The notes beneath the pieces were generated by a model. That model was not told where the DNA came from. It ran no database searches and was given only the letters and a program-made list of their open reading frames with translations. Position numbers and translations under genes: made by a program. Positions 1 to 7,420 of a DNA stretch of 64,000 nucleotides are shown here, in pieces (within the stretch, counting starts at the first letter, position 1; every line of letters starts with the position of its first letter). The DNA is from Bryobacteraceae bacterium (GTDB lineage: Bacteria; Acidobacteriota; Terriglobia; Bryobacterales; Bryobacteraceae), in contig JANWVY010000001.1 of NCBI GenBank assembly GCA_025056455.1, positions 877,757 to 941,756 on the forward strand, written 5' to 3'.

Positions 1-1
1 T

Positions 2-403
2 GCAAGCCGGTCGGAGCTCGCGCGGCTGTTTGCCCACTGCGACCTCTTCATTCATCCCAATCCGCGAGAACCATTTGGCATCGGCCCGCTCGAGGCCATG
101 GCGGCCGCGCTGCCCGTCGTGTTGCCAAACACAGGCGGGGTAACCATGTACGCCAACCAGCAGAACTCCTACTGCGCCGATCCCACGCCAGAGGCGTTCG
201 CGGAAGCGGTGGAGCAGGTGTTCAAAGATCGCGCGCGCCGGGACCAGGTGGTCCAAGCGGCGCTGGCCACAGCGAGCGAAAACAGCTGGGCTCACGCTGC
301 GCGTCACTTTCTGGAAACCTATCGCGTGATTCATGCCCAAGTGCAGGGCCGGCAATGTTCCGGTCCGCAACCGCTATTTATCTCCACTCGGGAGTATTTT
401 TGA
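2..403 (+). CDS. Glycosyltransferase family 4, C-terminal part (partial at window start)
   Basis: The window opens inside this gene; the frame is open from base 2 and ends at TGA 401-403. About 133 residues remain. They carry the donor-binding signature of GT4 (GT-B fold) enzymes: the E-x7-E motif in EPFGIGPLEAMA, followed by LPVVLPNTGGV. Enzymes of this family transfer a sugar from a nucleotide-sugar to a lipid or glycan acceptor in the cytoplasm or at the inner membrane; the acceptor cannot be told from this fragment. The TGA overlaps the ATG of the next gene (TGATGA), so the two are probably translationally coupled. Confidence 0.9.
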   Translation, partial: ASRSELARLFAHCDLFIHPNPREPFGIGPLEAMAAALPVVLPNTGGVTMYANQQNSYCADPTPEAFAEAVEQVFKDRARRDQVVQAALATASENSWAHAARHFLETYRVIHAQVQGRQCSGPQPLFISTREYF

Positions 404-1326
404 TGAATCTTCTCTCACGTCGCAATTTTTTGCTGCTCGCGCCGGCGGTTTTTCGCAACCAAGCTACGTCTTTACCCAGCCGCTGGATGCAAGACCATCA
501 CTACGAGGCGCACGCCGTTGTGCTGCTTCTCGGCGTGCCTTTGCTCCGTAGGAGAGGTGTGGGCGGAGCTTGGCTCCGCATGCAAGGAAACCAAAATCTG
601 GCTAGCCAGCTGTTGAGCTTCCAATTTGCGGCAGGTTCAATTCCTAGCAAGGCCGCCGGTCTCAACCGCCTGGGCTACCTCGAGGAAGAAGTCCGACTCG
701 ACGCTAGCGGCCGCCGGCGGGCGAATTACTTTGGCGTCATGACCGCTTCGCAAGAAGAAACCTTCGAGCAAGCCCGGCAGGCGGTTCGTCAAACAGGCGC
801 GTCGGAAAAAACCTTTGTTGCGATGCGTGGCGAGATCGATCAAAGCGTGGTGCGCAATTGCACGACCGTTCTCACTTTCGATCATTGTCCCGGCTGGCCC
901 CATGTCGATCAGCTGGCCGGACAGTGCCGCCAGAGCTTGGCGAACCTCCAACTTTCCGAGACAGGGGCCCATTCCCCGCTCACCTTTCTCCATGCCCTCT
1001 ACGAGGCCATGCGGTCGGGCGGCGAGCAAAAGCAGCGCTTTTGCCATAGCGGCAAACCCTATGTCCTGCACACCCGCGCGCGCAAAGATCCAAAAAGCGG
1101 CAGCGACTTCCTTGAACGTGGCTTGGTGGAGCGCGAGGATGATGTCTGGAACCTCGAAGGTCAAATTCATAAAGGGCATCCGGCCGGGCGGGGCGCACCC
1201 AGCTCCACTTTTCAGATTTGGTACGCCCATCAAGCTCCCGCCGTGAAACCCTTGCGCTTTACACTCAAGCCCAAATCCTTTTTGAAGTTGAGCTTCGAGT
1301 TGCGGGCGGAAAATCAAACGCGCTGA
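403..1326 (+). CDS. Hypothetical exported protein, probably Acidobacteria-specific
   Basis: 307 residues if started at the ATG overlapping the stop of the glycosyltransferase. The N-terminus (RRNFLLLAPAVF) resembles a short twin-arginine or Sec signal. The rest has no domain I can name with confidence; segments such as GVGGAW, GLNRLGYLEE and the C-terminal run FQIWYA...PLRFTLKPKSFLKLSFE remind me of an uncharacterised acidobacterial family. A long antisense frame (637-1431, minus) covers most of it; the plus frame is preferred because it is coupled to the upstream gene and has a signal-like start. Function unknown. Confidence 0.6.
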   Translation: MNLLSRRNFLLLAPAVFRNQATSLPSRWMQDHHYEAHAVVLLLGVPLLRRRGVGGAWLRMQGNQNLASQLLSFQFAAGSIPSKAAGLNRLGYLEEEVRLDASGRRRANYFGVMTASQEETFEQARQAVRQTGASEKTFVAMRGEIDQSVVRNCTTVLTFDHCPGWPHVDQLAGQCRQSLANLQLSETGAHSPLTFLHALYEAMRSGGEQKQRFCHSGKPYVLHTRARKDPKSGSDFLERGLVEREDDVWNLEGQIHKGHPAGRGAPSSTFQIWYAHQAPAVKPLRFTLKPKSFLKLSFELRAENQTR

Positions 1327-1456
1327 TTGGACTCGACTCTCAAGCAGCCAGAGGGTTGGCCAGTAAGCCACCCTCACCCCTGGGCCAGCAAGCCGCCCCC
1401 CTTCAACGTTGGCGCCAGCTTCTTCCGACATATTTTTTGCCAGATTTTCATTCCCC

Positions 1457-1484
1457 TCGACAAAAAAAGCTGATAGAGTATAGG
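1457..1484 (+). promoter_or_regulatory. Candidate sigma-70 promoter of the RRM gene
   Basis: TCGACA at 1457-1462 matches the -35 consensus in five of six positions. After a 16-base spacer beginning with a run of A, TATAGG at 1479-1484 matches the -10 box in four of six. Transcription would start near 1491, leaving a leader of about 178 bases. This is pattern matching only. Confidence 0.4.
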
Positions 1485-1500
1485 TGCAGTTGTTTTCTGA

Positions 1501-1573
1501 TTGCCCCTTGCTCGTTCGGGTTAGGGCAGTTCGAGGAGGCTAGTTGAGAAACCCGGTTCGGGCAAGGTTTTTT
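1501..1573 (+). promoter_or_regulatory. Candidate attenuator-like leader of the RRM gene
   Basis: TTGCCC at 1501-1506 can pair with GGGCAA at 1560-1565, and CGGGTT at 1517-1522 with AACCCG at 1550-1555, giving a hairpin followed by a run of six T at 1568-1573. The same 5' arm (TGCCC, 1502-1506) can instead pair with GGGCA at 1524-1528, which would prevent the first fold. Two exclusive folds ahead of a T-run are the layout of an attenuator, but no known riboswitch was recognised and the stems are short and interrupted. Confidence 0.3.
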
Positions 1574-1668
1574 CCCCGCTTGGTTGCCTGCCGCTGGATT
1601 GCTGGTTCTGGTTGGGCTAAATCCTAATCCTTCTGGGTCTCTCTTCTGCAACGTTTGGAGTTTGGATT

Positions 1669-2004
1669 GTGAAGAATATTTTTGTTGGAAATTTGTCTTT
1701 TGGCTCCACAGAAGAAGACGTGCGGGCCATGTTCGAGCAGTATGGAAGTGTGGACCGCGTCAGCGTGATCACCGACCGGGAGACTGGCCGTTCGCGTGGC
1801 TTTGCGTTCGTTGAAATGGGCGATGACGCAGAAGCCGATCGGGCAATTGCCTCTCTGAACGGAGCGCAAGTGGCTGGTCGCACCATTAACGTCAACGAGG
1901 CCCGACCCAAATCGGAGCGACCTATGGGCGGATTTAGCGAGCGTCGAGGCGGCTCCGGGCGAGGGCGTGGCTCTCGTGGCTCTGGCTACGGCGATCGCTA
2001 TTAA
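1669..2004 (+). CDS. RRM-domain RNA-binding protein
   Basis: 111 residues with a GTG start preceded by GGAG eight bases upstream. Residues 1-80 form one RNA recognition motif: RNP-2 is IFVGNL near the N-terminus and RNP-1 is RGFAFVEM around residue 45. The tail from residue 88 is rich in Gly, Arg and Ser (RGG-like). The arrangement matches the small bacterial Rbp proteins, cytoplasmic RNA binders known to be cold-inducible in cyanobacteria. Its long 5' leader and a strong hairpin after the stop suggest a monocistronic, post-transcriptionally controlled transcript. The targets are unknown. Confidence 0.93.
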   Translation: MKNIFVGNLSFGSTEEDVRAMFEQYGSVDRVSVITDRETGRSRGFAFVEMGDDAEADRAIASLNGAQVAGRTINVNEARPKSERPMGGFSERRGGSGRGRGSRGSGYGDRY

Positions 2005-2016
2005 CGATTCCGAAGA

Positions 2017-2045
2017 TCGGAAGCCAGGATGGTCCTGGCTTCCGA
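2017..2045 (+). terminator. Hairpin between convergent genes, probable terminator
   Basis: A perfect 13-bp stem (2017-2029 with 2033-2045) closes a 3-base loop. It lies between the stops of the RRM gene (2004) and the convergent threonine synthase gene (2081). A TTTT follows on the plus strand at about ten bases; there is no clear T-run on the minus side. It is likely to end RRM transcription and may act on both strands. Confidence 0.55.
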
Positions 2046-2080
2046 CGTCCAGGTTTTGTCAACCAGTGGCTTGGTCCCGG

Positions 2081-3307
2081 CTAACGCGGGGTGATTAAGC
2101 CGCCGAATTTGCTCGCTTCGCTACTGAATTCTCGCGGAAATCGCGTTGAATATGCTTCCAGATACTTCAGGCCGGTGCCGGTGTTATAAACCACAACTCG
2201 TTCGTGCGGTTGAATATGGCCCCGGGCCAACAGCTCTGGGAGAGCGGCAACGCAAGCAGCACCCTCCGGTGCGGCAAAGAGTCCCTCGAGCGAGGCCAGC
2301 TCGGCCCCTGCCTGGAGCGCTGCCGCGTCGCTGACCGCAATGGCGACGCCGCCGCTTTCGCGGACTGCTCGCAAAATAAGAAAATCTCCGAGCGGCTTGG
2401 GGACTCTCAAACCGCTCGCCACGGTAAAGGCGTTTTGAAAAAACTCGCTCCGCTCAGCGCCCTGCTCATAAGCGCGAACGATCGGCATACAACCTTCCAC
2501 CTGCACGGCGATCATTTTCGGTTTTTTCCCACGGACCCAACCCATGGCTTCCATTTCGTGAAAGGCTTTCCACATGCCGATCATCCCCACGCCGCCGCCC
2601 GTGGGATAGAGCACCGCGTCAGGCAATTGCCAGCGGAATTGCTCTGCGATCTCATATCCCATGGTTTTCTTTCCTTCGATGCGGTAAGGCTCTTTGAGCG
2701 TGGTCACCTCAAACCATCCCTCGACGGGGGCTTTCGCTGCCACGAGTTTTGCGCAGTCGCTGATTAAGCCATCAACGAGCGTGACATGCGCTCCAAAGGC
2801 CTGACATTCGATAAAGTTCGATTGCGGCACGTCGGCGGGCATGAAAATGTGAGCTTCCATTCCCGCTGCGGCCGCATAAGCAGCGAGGGCGCTGGCCGCA
2901 TTTCCGGCTGACGGGATGGCCACCTTCTTAACGCCAAGTTCCTTGGCCATCGAGATTGCGCAAGAAAGGCCACGAGCCTTAAAAGAACCTGTGGGATTCA
3001 CACCGTCATCCTTGACATAAAGCTTGGGCATGCCCAACTTCTCCCCGAGGCGGCGGGCGTGAATCATCGGGGTCAAACCTTCGCCGAGCGAAACGATGGA
3101 AGAAGGTTTCGTCACGGGAAGGACCGGAGCATAGCGCCACATGCTGCTCGGGCCATCGGGAATCCAATCGCGATTCCAGTTTTGACGGGCCTTCTCGAGG
3201 TCGTAACGCACCAGGAGAGGAAATCCAGCGCGCGAAAGGTTATGGAGTACACCTGCCGGATGCCTCTCTCCGGTCATGCTGCACTCAAGATGGGAAATGG
3301 TAGTCAT
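2081..3307 (-). CDS. thrC: Threonine synthase
   Basis: 408 residues from the ATG at 3307; a longer frame exists upstream but would add 56 low-complexity residues and run toward the divergent gene. It is a fold-type II PLP enzyme that converts O-phosphohomoserine to threonine, the last step of threonine synthesis, in the cytoplasm. The PLP lysine is in NPTGSFKARG (about Lys110), the phosphate-binding and substrate loops are IPSAGNAASALAAYAAAAG and YPTGGGVGMIGMW. The N-terminus contains LECSMTGERHPAG, as in the long archaeal/Acidobacteria-type enzymes. It stands alone, with no thrA or thrB nearby in the window. Confidence 0.92.
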   Translation of the reverse strand: MTTISHLECSMTGERHPAGVLHNLSRAGFPLLVRYDLEKARQNWNRDWIPDGPSSMWRYAPVLPVTKPSSIVSLGEGLTPMIHARRLGEKLGMPKLYVKDDGVNPTGSFKARGLSCAISMAKELGVKKVAIPSAGNAASALAAYAAAAGMEAHIFMPADVPQSNFIECQAFGAHVTLVDGLISDCAKLVAAKAPVEGWFEVTTLKEPYRIEGKKTMGYEIAEQFRWQLPDAVLYPTGGGVGMIGMWKAFHEMEAMGWVRGKKPKMIAVQVEGCMPIVRAYEQGAERSEFFQNAFTVASGLRVPKPLGDFLILRAVRESGGVAIAVSDAAALQAGAELASLEGLFAAPEGAACVAALPELLARGHIQPHERVVVYNTGTGLKYLEAYSTRFPREFSSEASKFGGLITPR

Positions 3308-3418
3308 GGACGCTACGATGATAGCGCGGAGAAAGGGATCCGCTGATCGGCTTCCCAATCGTCCTTCTGGCAGCAGCGCCTCGCGGCAAGGTCGACCTGG
3401 TTGCGGTATGCTTGCCCC

Positions 3419-4681
3419 ATGCAACGACGTCAACTCCTCGCGGCCACGCTGGCCGCAACGCCACTTCTCGGTCAACCGGCCGGGAGGAAATTTCGCACCG
3501 CCCTCATCGGATCGGGCTGGTGGGGAACGAACATTCTCCGTGAGGCCATCGCCTCCGGCGAGTGCCGGGCGGTCGCTCTCTGCGATCCGGATCCTTCACA
3601 AATGGAAAAGACTGCTGGCGAACTTGCGAAAATCAGCAGCGACCAGCCCAAACGCTATCTCGATTATCGCGAAATGCTGAGCAAGGAGCGGCCAGACATC
3701 GCCATTGTCGCAACGCCAGATCACTGGCATGCCTTGCCCACTATCGAAGCCGTGAAAGCAGGGGCACACGTCTACGTGGAGAAGCCCATCGCCCATACCA
3801 TCGACGAAGGTAAAGCGATGGTGAGGGCCGCCCGGGAGGCAGGCCGCGTGGTGCAAGTGGGCTTGCACCGGCGCGTTTCCCCGCATCCGATCTCGGGCAT
3901 GCAATTTTTGAAGTCCGGCAAGGTGGGCAAGATCGGCATGGTCCGCATGTTCGCCCACAGTGCGGGACAAGCGGGGTCAAAGACTCCCGACAGCGATCCG
4001 CCGCCAGGAATGGATTGGGACTTGTGGCTGGGACCAGCGCCGAAGCGCCCGTTCAATAAAGCCATTCACCCGCGCGGGTTTCGCCAGTTTCTCGACTTTG
4101 CGAACGGCACACTAGGAGATTGGGGCGTCCACTGGCTGGACCAGCTGCTGTGGTGGACCGAGGAAACCCACCCCAAGCGCGTCTACAGCACGGGAGGCCG
4201 ATTCATTCGCCAAGACTCGACCGATGCGCCGGATACGCAAATCGTCACCTACGAATTCGAGACCTTTCGCGCAACCTGGGAACAACGTCATTATGGCGGC
4301 AACAATGCCGAGCACCACGCGATTGGCGCTTATTTTTATGGCACAGAGGGGACGTTTCACATGGGCTGGCGCGATGGCTGGACTTTTTATCCCGCCGATC
4401 CGAAGCACAAGCCCATTCACGTTGAGCCTCAGCTGAATGCGCCCGACGGCCAAAACATCAAGGAACTTTGGGCCGATTTTCTCGACGCCATCCGGAACAA
4501 GCGCAAACCGGTGCGCGACATCGAGATTGGCTATCGCGCGACGGCAGCCTCGCTGCTCGGGATGGTGAGCTGGCGGCTCGGACGTGCCATTCCCTGGGAT
4601 GGCCATCAATGTCCTGGGGACGCCGAAGCGAACCGTCTTCTCCGCAGGCCCTACCGCGAGCCGTGGGTATATCCGAGCTAG
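3419..4681 (+). CDS. Gfo/Idh/MocA family oxidoreductase with Tat-like signal
   Basis: 420 residues from the ATG at 3419. The N-terminus QRRQLLAATLAATPLLGQ is a Tat-type signal. The Rossmann domain starts at FRTALIGSGWWG and contains the family hallmark ATPDHWHALPTIEAVKAGAHVYVEKPIAH with the catalytic EKP lysine. The second half (WDLWLGPAPKRPFN, DWGVHWLDQLLWW) is typical of the large exported Gfo/Idh group common in Acidobacteria and Planctomycetes. These enzymes oxidise or reduce sugar-related substrates using bound NAD(P); the substrate is not predictable here. It is divergent from thrC and convergent with the RNase H gene. Confidence 0.9.
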   Translation: MQRRQLLAATLAATPLLGQPAGRKFRTALIGSGWWGTNILREAIASGECRAVALCDPDPSQMEKTAGELAKISSDQPKRYLDYREMLSKERPDIAIVATPDHWHALPTIEAVKAGAHVYVEKPIAHTIDEGKAMVRAAREAGRVVQVGLHRRVSPHPISGMQFLKSGKVGKIGMVRMFAHSAGQAGSKTPDSDPPPGMDWDLWLGPAPKRPFNKAIHPRGFRQFLDFANGTLGDWGVHWLDQLLWWTEETHPKRVYSTGGRFIRQDSTDAPDTQIVTYEFETFRATWEQRHYGGNNAEHHAIGAYFYGTEGTFHMGWRDGWTFYPADPKHKPIHVEPQLNAPDGQNIKELWADFLDAIRNKRKPVRDIEIGYRATAASLLGMVSWRLGRAIPWDGHQCPGDAEANRLLRRPYREPWVYPS

Positions 4682-4706
4682 GCCCGCGAGAGGCTTTTTA
4701 GCCCCG

Positions 4707-5345
4707 TTATTTCCGCCCGAAATCGGCAGGTACTTCGCCCCAAGCCTCGGTGTCCCACTTCAGTAAAGGGTTGCGGACCGGATGGCGGCGCAGCCAGGTT
4801 TCGGCACGCTCGATTAACCGAAACAGCTCTTCATTGCGCGGCGTGCGCTCGTGCTTGGTCCGGCATTTGCCTTGTCGCACCCAGGCGAGAGCGGTTTTCG
4901 AGTCTGAATACACCGGCACGTCGGTCCTGCCCTGTCGCTCGAGCAACGCCAAGGCGTGCACAAGCGCGAGAAACTCGCCGATATTGTTGGTTCCATCTTC
5001 GTAGGGGCCTCGATGAAACATCTCTTCGCCAGTAGCAAGCCACACGCCGCGGTATTCCATCGGGCCAGGCACTCCGGCGCAAGCGGCGTCGACGGCTACG
5101 GCGTGAGTTTGTACTCCAAGCCGCTCGAGCTCTTCGGCGGATTTTGGGGCGGGCCGGGAAGTCTTGCCAGCAAATTGTTCATAGCTCTCTTGGTAGGCTT
5201 GTTCAGCTTCCCTACGGCTTGAAAAGCCTTTAAACTTCGCCCCAGCAAACCCACTCACCTGAGCCTGCGCTTGCTCCCAGCTAGCGTAGACCCCCGGCTG
5301 ACGTCCTTGCCAGACCACATAATACTTGGTTTTGATTTTCGCCAC
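4707..5345 (-). CDS. rnhA: Ribonuclease H type 1 with N-terminal hybrid-binding domain
   Basis: 212 residues. Residues 5-55 form the caulimovirus-viroplasmin-like RNA/DNA hybrid-binding domain (YYVVWQGRQPGVYASWEQAQAQV and FKGFSSRREAEQAY). The catalytic domain starts near residue 80; the acidic residues are Asp86 (AVDAAC), Glu124 (IGEFLALVHAL), Asp148 (VYSDSKTA) and a C-terminal Asp in PADFGRK. It cleaves the RNA strand of RNA-DNA hybrids in the cytoplasm, removing R-loops and primers. The WGEVPADFGRK ending matches the subgroup with this two-domain layout. It is transcribed toward the Gfo/Idh gene. Confidence 0.92.
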   Translation of the reverse strand: MAKIKTKYYVVWQGRQPGVYASWEQAQAQVSGFAGAKFKGFSSRREAEQAYQESYEQFAGKTSRPAPKSAEELERLGVQTHAVAVDAACAGVPGPMEYRGVWLATGEEMFHRGPYEDGTNNIGEFLALVHALALLERQGRTDVPVYSDSKTALAWVRQGKCRTKHERTPRNEELFRLIERAETWLRRHPVRNPLLKWDTEAWGEVPADFGRK

Positions 5346-5407
5346 CCCCTATCATTGTGCCTGGAGGGCCGTCTTGCTGCATTGGTAGGCTGCGATACGC
5401 TGATGGC

Positions 5408-6040
5408 ATGATGCTTGCGCTGGCGCTAGTGGCAGTGCTCGGCGCGCAACCCGTAGCCCTCTATCCGGTAGACGATACCAACCGCGACCCCGGGTTTCGG
5501 GCGTTTGTTCAGCGCCTACAAGCTGCCGTTACGAAGCGGGACACCAAAGCGCTTCGCAAACTCACGGCGGAGGACGTGGTTTGTGGACCTGCGAAAGAGG
5601 ACAAAGGTTGGAAAAAGTTTGTCGAGAAGTGGCGTCCGGATGATCCCCAAGAGCCGAAACTGTGGCTCGCGCTGGCCGACATTCTCGCCGCGGGGTTCAT
5701 CCGCGAGCATCCCCGACTGTATCTATCGCCCTATCAGGTGTGGCGTTTTCCGAACGATCTTGATCGCAAGACTCATCTCGTGATCGCGCGTGACAAGTCC
5801 GCCTTACGCGAGCGACCAGCGATCGATGCGCCTGTGGTGACGTTTCTCTCCTTTGACATCGTTGAGTCGTTAGGACCCGCGGTCAAGGGTACTGGGCTTG
5901 CTGAATGGCGGCCTGTTCGGACGCTGACCGGTCAGCAAGGCTTTGTTCTTTCGCGGGATTTGGTGAGCCCGCTGGCTCCGCGGGCGCAGTTCGGGCTCGA
6001 TCGCGGACGCTGGCAGATGATTGCCCTGGAAGAGGAGTGA
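5408..6040 (+). CDS. Exported SH3-like domain protein of unknown function
   Basis: 210 residues from the ATG at 5408; a second in-frame ATG follows at once. The N-terminus MMLALALVAVLGAQP is a probable signal peptide. Residues about 25-120 are an uncharacterised domain (FRAFVQRLQAAVTKRD... LRKLTAEDV). Residues about 135-205 resemble a bacterial SH3 domain: ALRERPAIDAPVVTFLSFD, then WRPVRTLTGQQGFVLSRDLVSP. Such domains usually bind cell-wall or protein ligands in the periplasm. No neighbour gives a clear role. Confidence 0.75.
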   Translation: MMLALALVAVLGAQPVALYPVDDTNRDPGFRAFVQRLQAAVTKRDTKALRKLTAEDVVCGPAKEDKGWKKFVEKWRPDDPQEPKLWLALADILAAGFIREHPRLYLSPYQVWRFPNDLDRKTHLVIARDKSALRERPAIDAPVVTFLSFDIVESLGPAVKGTGLAEWRPVRTLTGQQGFVLSRDLVSPLAPRAQFGLDRGRWQMIALEEE

Positions 6041-6175
6041 TTCCGCCATCCTCCGCGGCGCTAGCAAGCCGCCTTGCATCAGGATCTTGTATCGGCCTTG
6101 ACGAGGACCGCCGCCCGCCAAAGGAAAAATTCGAGCTTCCCTTTTCCCGCCTTCCTGTTCGACAATGAGGCTGCG

Positions 6176-6703
6176 ATGTTTACCGTGCGCACGATTTTCC
6201 CCGAACAGCAACGCGTGGAGACTTTAAACTACGAACTTGAGCCCACCAACGACCACGGCAAAGCGGTGTGCGCACTGCTGTTTGAATTTCTAAGCGGCCA
6301 GCCGCCTGAATTCCGATCGCGGCTTCCGTTTCTCAAAAAAGGTGACACCGAGATGGAATGGATGGCAGGTGGCGGTGCGGCCCTGCTGACATTCTATGAA
6401 CAAGGAGAGCCGCTCTCGATGGGGATTCTGCTGAGCGGCCTCCAGGGTGAGTCCGATGCGCAGATGCTCGAGGCACTGCGCCAAGCTGTGCTCGAGCCTG
6501 TCTTTGGTGCAGAAGCAGAGAAGTTTCTCCAGGCCCCGGAGCGGCCACTGCTGTTAAACGTCATTTTTCCGGGAAATGCCGAACTCATTCCGCGCACGCA
6601 ACTGTTGTCGGCTGCCGTGGCCAGCGTGTTTTTCCGCACTCTGCTCGCCCGGCAACCCTCTGCGGGCGCGTCGCCAGCGGGCCCCAAGGCAGCGGACTAT
6701 TGA
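6176..6703 (+). CDS. Hypothetical protein
   Basis: 175 residues from the ATG at 6176. The frame is open further upstream, but that part looks non-coding. No signal peptide or membrane segment is evident; the sequence is a mixed alpha/beta cytoplasmic protein (VRTIFPEQQRVETLNYELEP at the start, EMEWMAGGGAALLTFYEQGE in the middle). I do not recognise the family. Its stop is seven bases from the stop of the convergent membrane-protein gene. Confidence 0.65.
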   Translation: MFTVRTIFPEQQRVETLNYELEPTNDHGKAVCALLFEFLSGQPPEFRSRLPFLKKGDTEMEWMAGGGAALLTFYEQGEPLSMGILLSGLQGESDAQMLEALRQAVLEPVFGAEAEKFLQAPERPLLLNVIFPGNAELIPRTQLLSAAVASVFFRTLLARQPSAGASPAGPKAADY

Positions 6704-6709
6704 GCGCCT

Positions 6710-7381
6710 CTAGGAGATTGCCGCCTCTTGATCTCTGCCCGTCTGCGAAGACGAACCAGAGCCGGGCTCTGGTTCAAGTGGTTGAGGTTGGCCCCCGCCG
6801 CTGGTGTTCGCCTGAAGCGGGTCAGAAGACGCTTGGACCGGAGCGGGCGCCGGCGCCTGAGCCAAAGCCTGGCGTTGTTCGCCCGCTGGCGTGCTGAGTT
6901 GCGCGCCCACCGGGCTTTCTTCGAGCGCATGGTAGAACTTGGGAAACTGTGCGAGCGCCAAACCGAACAACAGGTGACTGATAGCAGCCGCGAGGGGACG
7001 AACATAGTCGCCAAGCAGAGGGACGTACCGCATCCAGAAAAACTCGTACACCATCAGCGACACGATGACGCCAAAAACAAATGCCGTCAACGAGAGGCGG
7101 CGACCCGTAGAAGGTTTGGGAATGACCCAGCCTAAGAACATTCCCAAGCATCCGCAGGCGAAAGTGTGCGCCGCCAGGCCAGTCCAGGTCGAGCTCGAGA
7201 GCGCAAGTCCCCACGTGGCACGCTGCTGCAAGGACGAAGCGATGAGATTGAAGAGTCCCCAAGGGGATCGGAAGCCGAGATAAGACAGCAGCAGGAACCA
7301 CAGCAAGATTAGCAATCCACCGAGTATTCCCGCCTCCAATCCGGCGAGCAGCCGCGGCAGCAAGTTGCGGCGAGGATTCAT
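6710..7381 (-). CDS. Hypothetical membrane protein with Pro/Gln-rich tail
   Basis: 223 residues. Four hydrophobic helices are visible: about 14-37 (GILGGLLILLWFLLLSYLG), 68-88, 97-112 and 128-145. The last 70 residues are polar and rich in Pro, Gln, Ala, Ser and Gly and are probably a disordered cytoplasmic or periplasmic tail. No family was recognised. It is divergent from the ketosynthase gene with only 39 bases between the starts, so they share a promoter region. Confidence 0.7.
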   Translation of the reverse strand: MNPRRNLLPRLLAGLEAGILGGLLILLWFLLLSYLGFRSPWGLFNLIASSLQQRATWGLALSSSTWTGLAAHTFACGCLGMFLGWVIPKPSTGRRLSLTAFVFGVIVSLMVYEFFWMRYVPLLGDYVRPLAAAISHLLFGLALAQFPKFYHALEESPVGAQLSTPAGEQRQALAQAPAPAPVQASSDPLQANTSGGGQPQPLEPEPGSGSSSQTGRDQEAAIS

Positions 7382-7420
7382 GAAAACAGCCTATACTAAC
7401 ACAAGTTCTCTCAAACGATC

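Larger units (their letters stand above)
1327..1668 (+). other. 342-base gene-free stretch upstream of the RRM gene
   Basis: No convincing gene lies here. It holds a candidate sigma-70 promoter (1457-1484), a foldable leader (1501-1573) and, just before the GTG at 1669, a GGAG Shine-Dalgarno element at 1657-1660. It therefore looks like promoter plus a 5' untranslated region of roughly 180 bases for the RNA-binding protein. Confidence 0.5.

Noticed and set aside
637-1431. 264-residue antisense frame opposite the hypothetical gene at 403-1326
   Set aside because: The plus frame is coupled to the upstream gene by TGATGA and has a signal-like start. The antisense frame has no recognisable domain and no upstream signal.
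3308-3475. 56-residue N-terminal extension of threonine synthase
   Set aside because: It would overlap the divergent Gfo/Idh start and has no sequence typical of the family; the ATG at 3307 gives a normal N-terminus.
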